A DNA stretch of 64,000 nucleotides from Rosa chinensis (Eukaryota; Streptophyta; Magnoliopsida; Rosales; Rosaceae): contig NC_037090.1 in NCBI RefSeq assembly GCF_002994745.2, forward strand, positions 25,409,501 through 25,473,500, given 5' to 3'. Below the pieces are notes generated by a model, which was not told the origin of the DNA, did not search any database, and was given only the letters and a program-made list of their open reading frames with translations. Position 1 is the stretch's first letter; each line of letters starts with the position of its first letter. A program made the translations under genes and the position numbers. Shown here in pieces: positions 10,220 through 23,212 of this stretch.

Positions 10220-11565
10220 TTTCTACACGTACCCATTTTCTGTTAGAATATGTGGACTTAACATTATCTGATTTACATTGAGATAAAGCCAATCGATTTA
10301 ATCCTATCAGAATAACAAGAAGTACATGAATATAACTCTAACTCTGGTTATCTATTGAGGTGTATATCTCTTAATAGAAGTAGGGAATTCATTAGTAATC
10401 AACCTGTATTACATCAAGTATTTCTGGTAAACTCTAAGTCTCCTATCTGGATAAACATGAAGCAGTGTTGGACTCCTTATGGGATGAGTCCAACTCGTGG
10501 TTTTGGCCAATATAAATAGGGAGCAAAGTCCATGTATTCACCACCAGTTTTGCATATTGTTCAGCCCCATTCTGAAGCAGTTGGTGTTGACATACAGAAG
10601 GCTTCCTTGCTCGAGTTCTGCTGCTGCTATAACAAATTTGTAATTTGAATTAGGGAATCCCTATCTCTTTTAATTGATTCTTTTATCCCATCGTAATATT
10701 TTACATCGTTGAATGGACTCATTTGAAAACAATTATATGATGACAAAATTATCAAAGATTGGGATTCCTTATTTCTATTCAACAACGTACGAAAAGTTCC
10801 TTGATTTTGTCTAAGCGATTGTTGAATTCTTTCCTTGGAATAAATAGAATCCTCGTTCTGCTGCTCAAGATGTCCAACCTAGGCCAAGTTGTTTCTGTAG
10901 GGATCCAGAGCGTCATTGATCCAGGTGGAGTCCTAGTTCCACTAGGAAGGCTATTCTGCAGATCATGTGTGGATGTTGTGCAGTTGATGTTTTATTCTTG
11001 ATATGTTGTTGTATGAGATGATCTTGTTTATATTGATGTTGTTGTTGCATCATGAATTCAACATTTTCTTCCTACCCCGCTTATACGACCCGTTATCCTC
11101 CATCGAGCTTCCAAATCGTCTCAATGGCAATGCTGCAGACCCAATAGCAAGTTAGCAACCATAATTACAACCCCAACTTTTCAATTTTCAACAGCTTCCT
11201 ACTACAGAATTAGCATAAGTACCAAATAAGCCAAACATGAAAACGATTAATTCACCGAGCAAAAAAATAATAATAAAAAAAATAAACCAAGTAACCCAAT
11301 TACATCAATAAGCCGAAAGCTGTTAACTTTCAAATACAGAGCGTCTGAAAAGTGAAAATCTAAGTTGAAATAGAAAGCTTGGAAAAGGATGAAGCTTACT
11401 TTGTTTGATGGAGTTCGCTGTAGTCTGCTGCCAAGAGTTTCGGAAACCCAACTGTAAATGGTGCACCAAAAGGACATGTTAATAGGCGATACCAGACGGC
11501 GGCATTTTGAGGTTTAAGGGTTTAACCGAAAGGCGGACCGCTGCAGAGATGAAGCTTATCACCGT
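10220..11565. other. Intergenic DNA with a possible solo-LTR-like block
   Basis: Positions about 10241-10634 start TGTTAGAATATG and end with 'ataaca', and contain 'ccaatataaatagg' (a TATA-like site) near 10509. That is LTR-like, but I find no flanking target duplication. The rest (10635-11565) holds no recognised gene. A minus-strand start at 11477 (MSFWCTIYSWVSETLGSRLQ) is followed by a GT donor near 11427 and could be a stray first exon of an unknown gene. Confidence 0.35.
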
Positions 11566-11573
11566 GTGTGTCC

Positions 11574-11645
11574 AATCTATCGGCGATATTTCCTTCAAAA
11601 CATGAGGTTCAAATGAAAGTATTATTTGCTCAATTGATCCTGTAG
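11574..11645 (+). pseudogene. Left piece of a partial PP2C duplicate (end of exon 5 and start of intron)
   Basis: The sequence from 'atctatcggcgatatttcc' matches the end of exon 5 of the PP2C gene at 29004-29028 and the following intron up to 'gatcctgtag'. The match breaks where the copia element was inserted at TGTAG and resumes at 23829. The splice donor differs from the intact copy (CATGAGG here, GGTAAGG there). It is a fragment with no start codon. Confidence 0.85.
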
Positions 11646-12119
11646 TGTTAAAAACCATATACATGCTCACAATATATGCACACAATCATAAAAGGGATTA
11701 AGGCTTACCTTCAGCAATCACTGACATGGATTCCATCTTATGCTACAAACACGAACACTGAATATGGCCTTCTGTTACTTACCAACTAGCTTCTCAATGG
11801 ACAGAACAATATGCAAAACGTCGGTAGTAATCAGGGACCAATTCATCTGTATATATAGGAGACTTAACCCTCAAGAAGCTTCCCATTAAAGCTATCCATA
11901 TCAGTTTAGGTTTCCTAGTTAGATTCTTAATGTAACACTTCATTGTAATCTTTCTTGCAGACTAAGAATAGGATTACTTACCTTAATGAATAGATACACT
12001 GCTTCATTAAGTTACAAGTATTGATTTACTGTTTGTATCCATGTTAAACTAGGATTGATATTAAGCTAATCATCAATTACTTTATGATGATATGTGTTAT
12101 GTCCATATTTGATCTTACA
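11646..12119 (-). repeat. 3' LTR of the copia element
   Basis: 474-base LTR, TG...CA bounded in minus orientation. Its inner edge (12120-12133, 'atctcccccttgg') is the complement of a purine tract, as expected next to a 3' LTR. Confidence 0.93.
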
Positions 12120-12735
12120 ATCTCCCCCTTGGACTCACACATATCATGCTCGATGATTTGCACCAGAGAACATCAAAACCTACTTAACTTACTGAAGTGC
12201 GCGCCAGATAACAAACTTAAATCGAAAATCCATTCCAACATGGTCAGATCATAGCTACTTATGCAGAGCAAGAAATAGTATACATTTTAACAAAAATGCA
12301 GAGTTTCAAAACCACAAACACAAGCTCCTACAATCCACATATGTCAAACCAGAAGTGATACAATATATGTTAATGTGTATCAACAAGTAAACATATATTA
12401 GGTCCTACTTTATGTTTCTAAAACCAAAAACTCAAACAAATTTACTGAACACTGATGGCTTAAAGATATTGCTTGAACCTTAACATCATGCTTCACATGA
12501 TTTAAGCCATCTGATAGCAAGTATAACTTTAAACACAAAATCGATAATTTTCAGAACATTCAACAAAAACTGCAGTAATAACCAAAATCTGAAAATACCT
12601 CAAAATTTATTAATAATAAAATCTGTCATTACAAACAAGTTGTGATAAACAAAATAAAAGATCACAACTAAAACACAAGAACTCAAAAAACCTTATAATT
12701 TTAAATGCTCCAACTGGACTAACTCTCTACTGAAC

Positions 12736-15700
12736 CTAAGCATCTAAATTAGCTAAAATTCCAATGCTTGCTGTATGTTTCTGGAATGCTACTACTGACA
12801 ATGCCTTGGTGAAAGGATCTGCTAGCTGTGAATTTGTGTCAATACTCAAAACAGCTATTTCACCATGCTTTACTCTTTCTCTAACACTGTAATACTTTAG
12901 ATCAATATGCTTGGAATTATTTGACCTTTTACTATTCTTGTTAAAGAAAACTGCAGCCTCATTGCCACAATAAATTACAAGTGTTCCAGCCACAATGTGA
13001 CTCAATACTTTGGTCTGCATGAGAAAATTCCTAATCCAAAGTCCTTCACACACAGTTTCATATACTGCAATAAATTCAGCTTGCATAGTAGAAGTTGAAA
13101 CAAGTGTTTGTTTCATGGTTTTCCAAGCAATAGCACCTCCTGCAAGCAAGAACACATATCCACAAGTGGACTTCTTGGAGTCTGGATAATTCCCTGCAAA
13201 ATCCGAGTCTGAGAATCCAATGAGTTTCAGATCCTCCACTTGCCTATAAACTAGCATGTGGTTTTTAGTTCTCTGCAGGTATCTCAACACTTTCTTCCCA
13301 GCTACCCAATGTTCATGGCCTGGATTAGATTGGAATCTTGACAAAATCCCTACTGCAAAAGACAAATCCGGCCTAGTGCAGACTTGTGCATACATGAGAC
13401 TTCCTACAAGTCTGGCATAAGGCTTTGACTCCATATTTTCTTTCTCAACATCACTATTGGGACTTTGCTTCTTGGTTAACTTATCTCCTTTGGACATGGG
13501 AACTTCTCCAGCTGCACACTTCTCCATACCAAATCTCTTTAAAATTTTGGTAACATAATTCTGTTGAGACAAACCAAGTAGTCTCTGTGCCCTATCTCTT
13601 TTAATCTCAATACCTAGTACATAGGATGCTTCTCCTAAGTCTTTCATGTCAAAATTCCTTGACAGAAAACTCTTGGTATCTTTAAGCAATTTAATGTTAC
13701 TGCTAGCCAAAAGTATATCATCCACATAGAGTACCAGAAAAATAAAATTGTTCCCAACAGTCTTCAAATAAACACACTCATCAACAAGATTTTCTGTAAA
13801 TCCAAAAGTAGAAATCACAGAATCAAATTTCTTGTACCACTGTCTAGAAGCTTGTTTTAGGCCATAAATTGATTTTCTTAACTTACACACTAAGTTTTCA
13901 TTTCCAGCTTGTACAAACCCTTCTGGCTGCCTCATATAAATCACTTCATCTAGTTCACCATTCAAGAAAGCTGTTTTAACATCCATCTGGTGTAGCTCCA
14001 TATCAAAATGAGCCACCAAAGCCATGATTATCCTAAACGAGTCTTTTGTAGAAACTGGAGAAAAAGTCTCAGTAAAATCAATGCCCTCCTTCTGTGTAAA
14101 ACCTTTGGCAACTAATCTTGCTTTATGTCTCTCTACGTTGCCATTTGCATCTCTTTTGGTTTTGAAAACCCATTTACAACCTATAGGCTTCTGGTTGGGG
14201 TCAGGTTCAACTAATTCCCAAACTGCATTTTTACTCATGGAATTAATTTCTGCTTCCATTGCTTGCTGCCATTGATGAGATTCACTACTTTCAATGGCCT
14301 GATTAAATGTAGTTGGATCATTGTCCTCTGCACAGTCCATTTCAATTTCTGCTTCTTGCAGATAAACAATGTAGTCACTCTCTTCCCCCCCATAAGTTGG
14401 TTTTCTTGCTCTCTGTGATCTTCTAGGCTGGGCCACTGGAGGATGGTGAGGTTCAGTTACTTGACCAGTTACGTGGTCAGTTACTTGACCAGGGACAGTT
14501 ACTTGGTCAGTTACATGGTTAGTGACATGGGTAGTGACTTGACCAGGCACAGTTACTTGGTCAGTGACATGGGTAGTGACTTGACCAGGCACAGTTACTT
14601 GGTCAGTGACATGGGCAGTGACTTGATCAGTGACTTGGTCAGTTACTTGGCCAGTTACTCGACCAGGTATAGTTACTTGGTCAGTGACATGGTCAGTTAC
14701 GTGACCAGTGACATGATCAGTTACATCTTGTTCTAAAGGCAATGCTACACTTATATTCTCATCTGACACAATTTCCTCAAAATCTGAGGTTAAATCCTCA
14801 AGGTTTGTATTGTGAACTTTTTCACTTAGAAACTTTACTTGATGTGTTTCAAAAATTCTAGGTGAATGATGAGCAGAATATAATTTATAGCCTTTAGATT
14901 TATCTGGATAACCTATAAAATAGCAACTAACAGTTTTGGGGTCAAGTTTATTCAAGCTTGGATTATAAATCCTAACTTCTGCATGACATCCCCAAACATG
15001 ACAGTGATGAAGACTAGGTTTCCTGCCACACCAAAGCTCAAAAGCAGTATTTTCTATAGCTTTGCTAGGTGTCCTATTGCAAATATAATTTGCAGTTTTT
15101 AAAGCCTCACCCCACAGAAATTTAGGCAAACCAGTTGTACACATCATACATCTAACCATGTTCAAAAGAATCCTATTCTTTCTCTCTGCAACACCATTCT
15201 GTTGTGGATTATAGGGTGTTGTGTATTGAGCTTTAATTCCATTGTCTTGCAAAAACAAGGCAAATGGACCCTTTTGTTGGCCGGATTCAGTGTACTTTCC
15301 ATAGAACTCTCCCCCTCTATCTGACCTCACTGTTTTGATTTTCTTTTCCAGTTGATTTTCTACCTCAGACTTAAAGATTTGAAAGGCTTTCAATGCTTGT
15401 GCCTTTTCTGAAAGTAGATAAATATAACTGTATCTAGAAAAGTCATCAATGAATGTGATAAAATACACATTCCCACAGATAGTTTGATGCCTAAATGGTC
15501 CACATATATCAGTGTGTATGAGTTCTAATAAATTTTGGCTTCTATATGCAGTCTTCTTTCTAGTATTAGTTATTTTTCCCTTAAAGCATTCAACACAGTC
15601 TGTTAGATCAGAAAAATCAAGTTCATTTAGGATGTTGTTTTTCACCAAAATTTTCAGTCTCTCTTTTGAAACATGGCCGAGTCTTCTATGCCATAAAAAT

Positions 15701-16255
15701 GCAGACTTTTCATTTAGTTTGGTTCTTTTAACACCTGTTAAAGTGTTAGTACTGTTTGTGTTATTTTCAACAAGTAAAATTTCTTGTTGAGCCATTGAAC
15801 AATTTAACTGTAAATAATCATTCATAATAACACCAAAACCAATTTGAACAGAATTTTTTAGAAATAAGAATTCCATTACTATCCATAACAAGTCTACAAC
15901 CAGATTTTACTAAAAGAGAAACCGAAACCAAATTCCTTCTCATGGAAGGTACATAAAAAACATTGTCCATAACTAACAATTTTCCTAATCCTAAATCGAG
16001 CTTTAAGGTTCCAATAGCCTTGACTGCCACTCTCATGCCATTGCCTACACACAGGTTCACTTCATCACTTTTTGGGATTCTCCTCCTTATGAATCCCTGC
16101 AAAGAATTAGTAATATGAATAGGTGAGCCTGAATCTATCCACCAAGGCTGTGGTTCAACATTTATAAGATTAATTTCTAAAGAAAAAATTGTATTAGAAA
16201 AAATCTTACCCTTTTTGGCTAACCAATTTTTATAGCCAGTGTAGTCCTTTTTCAT
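12736..16255 (-). pseudogene. Copia pol region: protease, integrase, reverse transcriptase, RNase H
   Basis: From 16255 downward the minus strand encodes the aspartic protease (WWIDSGSPIHIT with the DSG core). The GAG-pre-integrase zinc-binding region (WHRRLGHVS...CVECFKGK) follows, then integrase with its D-D-E residues (HTDICGPF, RSDRGGEF, NGVAERKNR). Next are an expanded VT-repeat linker, reverse transcriptase (YVDDILLA catalytic motif) and RNase H ending near ADPFTKAL. The 15891-12736 frame alone is 1,051 codons without a stop. The protease and integrase frames are out of register at a run of six A near 15855 (minus strand), consistent with a one-base slip. With the CACTA insertion upstream this makes the polyprotein non-functional here. 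Confidence 0.93.
14455..14727 (-). repeat. In-frame 12-bp minisatellite encoding (VTxx) repeats between integrase and reverse transcriptase
   Basis: About twenty imperfect 12-base units encode tetrapeptides such as VTDH, VTGQ, VTDQ and VTVP in tandem. The array lies in the variable linker of the polyprotein and keeps the frame open. The same unit recurs in the leader of this element at 22530-22684 and 23213-23261. Confidence 0.9.
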
Positions 16256-16279
16256 GCACTACACCAATTTTTCAATCAG

Positions 16280-16700
16280 ACAACACATATCAGACGACAG
16301 CAAACATTTTAACTGTCGTCTGAAATAATCAGACAACAGCAAAAAAAATTATGTCGTCTGAATTTTTAAATCAGACGACAGTTGTTACATTACTGTTGTG
16401 CAATTGTAAATCAGACAATGGTTGTTTTTCCGATGTTGTCTAAATCAATCAATTCAGACAACAGTTATTACATCGATGTTGTTCAAGGTTGATTAACACA
16501 ATGGTTGAAAAAAGATGTCGTCTGATTGTTTTTAATCACACAACAGTTATTACTTCTCTGTTGTGCAATTGCTATTAATACAATGGTTGAAAAAGATGTC
16601 GTCTGATTGTTTTGATTCACACGACAGTTTTTTAGTTGTCTATTGTGCAATTCTCTCTCAAACAATGTACTAAAAGTGACGTTGTCTGAGTTTTAGTTCA
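16280..16700. repeat. Left subterminal repeat region of CACTA 1
   Basis: Many direct and inverted copies of a CAGACGACA/GTCGTCTG core, some decayed (CACACAACAG, TCTGTTGTGC), occur every 20-60 bases. They allow many small hairpins. In this superfamily such repeats bind transposase. Confidence 0.8.
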
Positions 16701-16749
16701 AATGTGCTGGCGCGCCTTACTGAACACTAGTCAAATTTTTAATTTTCAC

Positions 16750-19430
16750 TATTTCCCTCCATTAGTTCGACAAAATTTGACTTCAATGTGGACTAGTATT
16801 TAAAGAAACTAACCCTAGCTAGAAACCCAACACACACACGCACTCTCTCTCTCTCTCTCTCTCTCGGCCGCACGCCCAATTCTCTGTTCTCTCTCCCTTC
16901 CATTTCTCCCTGCCATCGCTGGAGACCACCAGTTTTGGCCACTAATTCACGACACCGCCACCACCAATCGAACCAGCACCTCAATATGATCAAAACCCAA
17001 GCCCAGCACCGCCATGTACCGACTCTTGCCTCTACACGCGACCCTCCAAGCCGCGCTACTGCTGCTGCTGCTACTGCTCCCTTTCCTTCGTCAATTTCCG
17101 GCCGCGATCTCGCAATAGCTCCACCACCACTTTGATTCAGTAAGCTTTGAACTCTCCTTTTTGTCAAAATCGAAGCTTCAGTTCTAAAGATTATGAATTT
17201 TGATTTGCATTTTTTCTGAATTTAGAGGTCTTGTGGGTCTTGAATGGAAAAGTTTGAGTACTGAAGCAGAGGAAGAGTGGTTATGACTTATGAATACGTG
17301 ATGGTTCAGAGGCAGAAAGGTAAGAAGTCTAGTTTCGAATTTTGGATTCAGATTAGTTGATTTGGATTAAATGGATTTCTAACCTTGAGATTTCTGGACT
17401 TGGAGGAAACAACGGAAAATTATTAGAAGCCGTTTGAGTATATCTCTATCTTCAAACAGAGATGATTTCTTGGGTCTTGGTAAGAGATGATTTCTTGGGA
17501 GTGTTTCATATTATGTGTTAATGAATTTTCATTTTAGATTGAATCTAATTTCTGGGTGTTTTTTTCCTTCTCCATATGTATGAGTGATTGCGAATAAAAA
17601 GAAACAAGAGGTGAAATCTTGAATCTGATTTTTGTTTTTCTCATCTCTGATTGATTGTAGTTTTTAGAAACCTAAACTTGACAAGTTTTGGGGTCTTGCT
17701 TCTGGGTTTCATTTCTAAGATTTGTATTTGTTTGATATTTTCTTGGGGGGTTGATTAATTAGACCTTTCCTGGGTTTTGACTATCCAGGTTCTAACTCGA
17801 TCTTCTCCTTTCTTTCTTTTTTTTTTCTCTAAATTTTTCCTTTATCAATTATATGGAAGAGTTTAAGAATCTGATGGTGATATCTTTTAAAGGATCAGCA
17901 AGAAAACTAAATGGGGATTAAAAATGAAAATTCTTGTGTTCGGATCATTTGGTTTATATTACGTGGTTGATGCCATTTGGGAAACATTGGTATATGGGAA
18001 GATCATTATCTGTTTTTTTTTTCTTTATCATTAGTATTATTTTTCTATTGTTTTTCATCTGTGGTCTACATAACCATATTGCCACCGATGATGTTTAAAT
18101 CCTGCCACCGGGGATTTGGACTGGAGACAAAGAAAAGAGGTTTGGTTGTTAAGAATAATAAGTAGCTATTTCTTTCTTGATTTCCAAGTTCAGAGGTTTG
18201 AAGCTAACTTTGAGCCAATTTTTCCGTACCACCAATATCTTTGTAATTAACTATTACCATTGCCTATTGGATTAATGTTTGGAATTGATCAAAGGTCTTT
18301 TGCTGTTATTGGCTGAGTTGATTGAATAAGTTGCCAAAAAAAAAGATTGGTAGAATAAGATTAGTGTTTCTGTCTTATTTCAATAAGGTGAACTAACATA
18401 TTCTCCACCAAAAAGAAGGCCACAAAACCATTTTGGTAAAACCTGTAGGTGGGTACCTAACAAAATATATTAAAAGCTGAGATGATATTTTAGAGGATTG
18501 TTCTGCATACAGCTTGACATTAGTTTCTGAATTTTCTTAACCAAGATTGATAATTTATTGTGTGTTCCTGTAACACTTAATTTCTCTTCTGGCTACTGTA
18601 CTTATTTGACTTCTTCGCACACAATTTCTTTTTTGAATTTGATCTTTTTGTATGATAATGTAACACCCTCAGAATTGTTTTTTTTTTTAATTGAATCAAC
18701 TTTTGTTATCAAAATTAGATCACATTTGATGCCTTTGTTGTTTTAGGGTAACCCAATTTAATAAAGGAAGGAAATTGTTAATGGTTTGAATAAAGTAAAA
18801 TTTAGAGTAACCCTTAACTTCATTGTTTAATTGCTGCATGTATGAAATATAGGTGAAGGAGAAGGAGAAAATAGTAAACGGCAGTGCCCCACAGGCACAG
18901 GCACAGGCAGAATGGGAGCAGCTGTAGAGGCACAGCTTGGACTCCTCCTCTAGCAGTACCCTTCCACCTTAGGCATTGCACTCCTTGAATTTCGGGTACG
19001 TGCTACGATGTTTGGTTTTGCCTTGATCAGTTCTTCTGTCAAGTATATTGATATAGTTATGAACTCATCCATTTTTTTTATCTTTTAATACAGTTTATGA
19101 TATTTTTATCTGATTCAAAGTTGGATATTGATCTAATTCAGTTACATCTTAAAGGTCAACTTAAAGTGGGTAAGTTTAAGCTTGCTGGTTTGTGCTGGTT
19201 TTGGGGTGAAATAGAAAAAAAAAAGTCCTGCTCCTCTTTCTGTAATTATTAATCATGATGAACTTGGTAGCTTCAAATTTTTTGTTTTTGTTTTTTTTTT
19301 TGTCTGCTTTGCTAAGGTGGAAGCTGTCGTTTTTGTCAATGCTTTGTTAGTTCTTTCACTACAGATTTGTTTTATTGCTTTAACAAATCAAAGAAATTGA
19401 AAGTGATTGTGTACTGGGATTATTGTAATG
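16750..19430. other. CACTA 1 interior without recognisable transposase
   Basis: This stretch has a (CT)n tract at about 16843-16864, a proline/alanine-coding stretch (16930-17135) resembling a plant 5' leader, and AT-rich intron-like DNA afterwards. A short CAGGCACAGGCACAGGC repeat is at about 18892-18907. I find no transposase motif. Confidence 0.5.
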
Positions 19431-19439
19431 TAGTATGTG

Positions 19440-19593
19440 ATGACACGGGATGAAATGAAGGGGATGCATGGCAGCAAAGCTCACAACATTGATAGGCCAT
19501 TCCCGTGATGCCTGGGAAGAATGGTCAACCTCTTTGATATGAGTGATGGGGTTTCTAGAAACAAGCTGCTCACGAATAAATCCCACCTTGATG
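19440..19593 (+). pseudogene. Captured first exon of a DUF4378/TRM-type (LONGIFOLIA-related) gene
   Basis: From 19440 the plus strand reads an ATG-led exon. Its second half, after an in-frame TGA, reads CLGRMVNLFDMSDGVSRNKL and LTNKSHLDG, then a GT donor at 19594. This block is the conserved N-terminus of plant DUF3741/DUF4378 (TRM-family) proteins, where the residue at the stop is normally Gly, so one base change explains the stop. These proteins help organise microtubule arrays. Only this exon is present. The exact subfamily is from memory. Confidence 0.7.
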
Positions 19594-20577
19594 GTAATTT
19601 CTTTGGGAATTCAGTAATAATTTAGATATATTATAAGTCAAAAGTCTAGGAGAACAAATTGAGTTGTTCTCTGACTTGAAGCTTATTGTTTGTTTTGTTC
19701 TAATTCTAAGGCAGTCGCAATTTCGCAGGAATTGGATACGAAAACCATTTTCAAAAGATGAAAGAAATGCATAAAATGAAATTAACTTCGAACACTTTAT
19801 TTTTAATCTTTACATCATTCCATGTCTAAATTGGAACATCTCTTTATGTGCTTTAGGATGTTGTTACTCAACAGTGCTGAAGGATTCACACAATTGTGTG
19901 GAATTGACCTGTGTGCTTTGAGGTAATTTTTGGAAGATAATGGCGACTTATCACTTAGTATTAAACTGGTATTTTCTGCTCTATAGTGTATCAACTCACA
20001 TAAGATATTTGCACAGTTCTTTTCGATAAGCAAACATGACTATCTTACCATGTGGGCACACTATACATTTGAAATGTGTGAAAAAGATGGTAAAATATAT
20101 ATGGATATATGGATGAAATTTCAGTGTGAGATATGAATTGTTAGCAAGTCATATAAAGAAGCTTCCATTTTAATTCATCTAATTGTATATTGCTGTGCAG
20201 GTGTTCTTACCCAGTTTGCTCAAAATCCAGGCTCGAATGTTACTGTCTGGTGTGCTTATTAGGTGGATGGCATGAACAAAGTGCCTTGCTGATTGCACAA
20301 AGCAAGTGAATGCGAGAAGGAAGCAAGTTGAGAGGCTTATGTACTTCTCATCATAGTTTATATGAGATTAAATTTTTTATGTTTGTAAACAAGTCTGACC
20401 TTGCAGATGAGTTAATGTATTTTCTATATCAGAGTTACATTACATATAAAGAGTCTTTTCTATATCGAAGTTATATTACATATCCAACATGGAAGTAAGC
20501 CAACAATTATTGAATTATAATTGATACTTTATTATGAATTATAATTTATATATTTAGCTATATAATAATGCATCAAT

Positions 20578-20805
20578 AATGAAGAGGACGCTGCTTTCTT
20601 GGCGGTTGATTATAAGATTTTACTGGAATTTTCGGGGTCAAATGTTCAAGGTAGCCTTGGAGATGGGCGTTTGGTGGTTAGAGTTTGGGCCCTTTGGCCT
20701 GATGGTCTCTGTAACCATGGTTTCTTGGGGTTTAGGTTTATGTCCCCCCCATTGTAAGCGTGATTGATTAATGGATATGTTCTGTTCTCAAAAAAAAAAA
20801 AAAAA
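20578..20805 (+). mobile_element. Short retroposon (truncated LINE/SINE-like) with poly(A) and target duplication
   Basis: A 228-base insert ends in an A run (from about 20790) and is flanked by AATGCATCAAT at 20567-20577 and 20806-20816. That 11-bp duplication plus a poly(A) tail marks target-primed retroposition into the CACTA. The body encodes nothing obvious. Confidence 0.8.
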
Positions 20806-20989
20806 AATGCATCAATGTTTGTTATCGCTGTCTTATAATGCATGAATAATATACCCGTAGCATCGCGCGGGCGTCGTTGCTAGTAAGGACTAAAAGAACG
20901 AGAAAGTCATTGTCCAGCAAAACAACAAACAACAGTTTTTTGGAGAAATCTATAGTATCAATAATGGATGGACAATGGAATTTGCAAGT

Positions 20990-21340
20990 ACATATTGTCT
21001 GACCAAGCCTTCAGACAACAGCAAGCATATAAGCCCCTGTTGTCTGACCAAGCCTTCAGACAACAGCAAACATATAAGTCCCTATTGTCTGATCAAGCCT
21101 TCAGACAACAGCAAGCATATAAGCCTCTGTTGTCTGGAACACCTTTAGACAATAGTAAGTATATAAGCCGCTGTTGTTCTTCTTGGTGTTCAGACAACAG
21201 ACAGGATAGTAACTGCTGTTGTACTAAATATTATCAGACGACAGTTTTGTGGTATTGTCTGATTCATGTATCAGACGGCATTGAGATAGACAACAGCAAA
21301 GTATATAATCAGACGACAGTGAAAAACTGTCGTCTGATTG
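20990..21340 (+). repeat. Right subterminal region of CACTA 1 with 45-bp tandem repeats
   Basis: Between about 21001 and 21150, 45-base units containing CCTTCAGACAACAGCAAGC are tandemly repeated about four times, then single CAGACGACAG motifs follow to the terminus. The right region of CACTA 2 has related single motifs but not this tandem array. Confidence 0.8.
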
Positions 21341-21359
21341 AAAAATTGGTGTAGTGATG

Positions 21360-22135
21360 TGTCCTACTCTTTTGCAAAAGTAGCACTTGAACCTAAATAG
21401 CCTATTTTCCTTGGCCACTGCAGCTGTTGAACTCTTAGTTATGGCTTTGATAGGCTTGAGCTTATTTTGGGGCTTTTTCCTTTTAGGCTTCTCAATGAGG
21501 TTAATGGTTGTAGCAGGTTCCTTTTCTTCCTTGATCCTAGATTCTTCATCCACACAGATGGATATAAGTTCATCTAGAGTCCAGTTTCCCTTTTGAGAGT
21601 TGTAACTGGTCCTAAGATGACTAAAACTGTTAGGCAAGGAATGTAGTGCATAATGCACTACCTGCTCATCCCTAACCCCCATCAAGAGCTCCCTGAGTCT
21701 GCCATTTATATTGATCATCTTCATAATATGCTCTCTAACTCCCCCTAAACCCATGTACTTCAAATCATGAAACTCCTTGGTTAGCCTAGCAGCTTCTGCC
21801 TTTTCACTTTCTTTAAACTTAGCACCAATGAGTTCCAAAAAATCTGATGCTAGCTCAGGTTCTTCTATACTTCCTCTGACAGTCTTGGACATAGAGGTAC
21901 GAATGAGGTTCTTAGCCATTCTATTGGATCTATGCCACTTCTTGTAAAGATCAGTTTCCTTCTTAGTGCTGTTTTCAGTTAACTCTTCAGGTTTGTCCTC
22001 AGTGAAGCAATAGTCTATGTTCTCATGCATTCCCATATAGTTCTCTACAGAATCTAGCCAAGCTCTATAGTTGGTTCCAGTTAGCATCAAGACACTGTTC
22101 AAGTTCATGTAAGAGTTACCTAAGGAGCAAAACAA
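21360..22135 (-). pseudogene. Copia gag, interrupted in the zinc knuckle by CACTA 1
   Basis: The minus strand from 22135 encodes a copia gag (UBN2-type) with LTGTNYRAWLDSVENYMGMH, EFHDLKYMGLGGVREHI and WTLDELISICVDEESR, a Lys-rich stretch, then the first part of the CCHC zinc knuckle (CYFCKRVGH). At this point CACTA 1 interrupts it; the remainder resumes at 16256. The final Cys of the knuckle appears replaced by Tyr on the far side (KKDYTGYKNW). Confidence 0.9.
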
Positions 22136-22529
22136 AAATTCGTGTGAGTTCTCAATTTGTAAAGAAAATAACTTTAAGTTTTCTGTGTTTTATTTAGCTT
22201 TAAGCAACCAAAACAAGAACATACAGAAAACCTAAACAATCCATACTTGCATTCATATCAGTCCATAACCAAAAATAATGTTAAGCAACACTTTTGAGCA
22301 GAAGCATAACATCCTGGAGTTCTTTATCAATATACCATGTTCAATGAAAACAAGTTATCCAAAGAAATTTATCCACATCTTTAGACAGAAGAAAAATTTC
22401 TAAGTATCCGTATTTATTTTCATCAAGCACGCATATTGCTGTTTTGTATTCTAAAACCATACTTGACCACTTCTTTGGAAGATAAAACTGAAGCATAGTT
22501 TTAAAACACAAAACACAATTTCAGTTTTG

Positions 22530-22684
22530 TTACTCGATCAGTTACATGGTCAGTGACCTGACCAGTTACGTGGTCAGTGACATGACCAGTTACATGGTCA
22601 GTGACCTGACCAGTTACATGGTCAGTGACCTGACCAGTTACATGGTCAGTGACATGACCAGTTACATGGTCAGTGACCTGATCA
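22530..22684 (-). repeat. Leader copy of the 12-bp VT-repeat minisatellite
   Basis: Thirteen or so units of GTCAGTGAC/GTTACATG type in tandem lie in the leader between the primer-binding site and gag. On the minus strand they lie in a short open frame starting at 22704 and encode alternating VTDH and VTGQ or VTGH. Adjacent units can pair as TGGTCA/TGACCA inverted repeats. Confidence 0.88.
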
Positions 22685-23212
22685 TTGTTTTCTGCCAACA
22701 TCAATGAAGAATGCTTTGTGCATCATAATCACTTATGCCAACAGAAAACCACAAAACTCATGAGCTTTTAACTTTATATTCTACCCAGATTCATCTTTGT
22801 AAGAAAATTAAGCTCTCGTATCTGTCAATTTTAATTGTGTAAACAAATTCTGGGAGATTTTTGTTCTTCATGCAATTTTACACAATCACAGATACAATAC
22901 CATATCATCAATCAATTCATCATGCATATTCAAGCACAATCAAAATTGTTTCGATTCCAAGAAACCACAGAACAATCAAGAAATTGTAAATTTCATCCGG
23001 TCACCATCTACTCTAACCTAACGCACGCCGGGAATGCAACTAGTGTTCTTGAGCACAATCGAAATTCAATTATCATGCTATGAATAGAAATCAATTTCCA
23101 TAGAAAAACCTATTTTTGCTTTTTCCCCAATTTGCTGCTAAAAATCACAGCGGAAGCGTGAATTTGATAATTAACCAGATGCAGCAATCGACTTAAGTAA
23201 CTTACTTTGATA

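Larger units (their letters stand above)
16257..21356. mobile_element. CACTA (En/Spm-type) DNA transposon carrying a captured exon, inserted in copia gag
   Basis: The ends are CACTACACCAATTTTTCAAT and its inverted complement, flanked by the 3-bp duplication ATG (16254-16256 and 21357-21359). Both ends have dense subterminal copies of CAGACGACAG / CTGTCGTCTG (16280-16700 and 20990-21340), typical of CACTA transposase-binding repeats. The 5.1-kb interior shows no transposase, so it is non-autonomous. It holds a (CT)n 5'-leader-like region near 16840, a captured DUF4378/TRM-type first exon and a LINE tail. The second CACTA at 53098-58504 shares ends and subterminal repeats, so the two are one family. 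Confidence 0.93.

Noticed and set aside
10241..10634. Solo LTR
   Set aside because: TG...CA and TATA-like site are present, but no target duplication and no matching copy in the window.
14443..14736. CRISPR-like or regulatory repeat array
   Set aside because: It is an in-frame coding minisatellite of the copia polyprotein in a plant genome.
21224..22135. Single 303-codon gag frame
   Set aside because: The frame runs from copia gag into CACTA terminal sequence; the last ~44 codons belong to the CACTA element.
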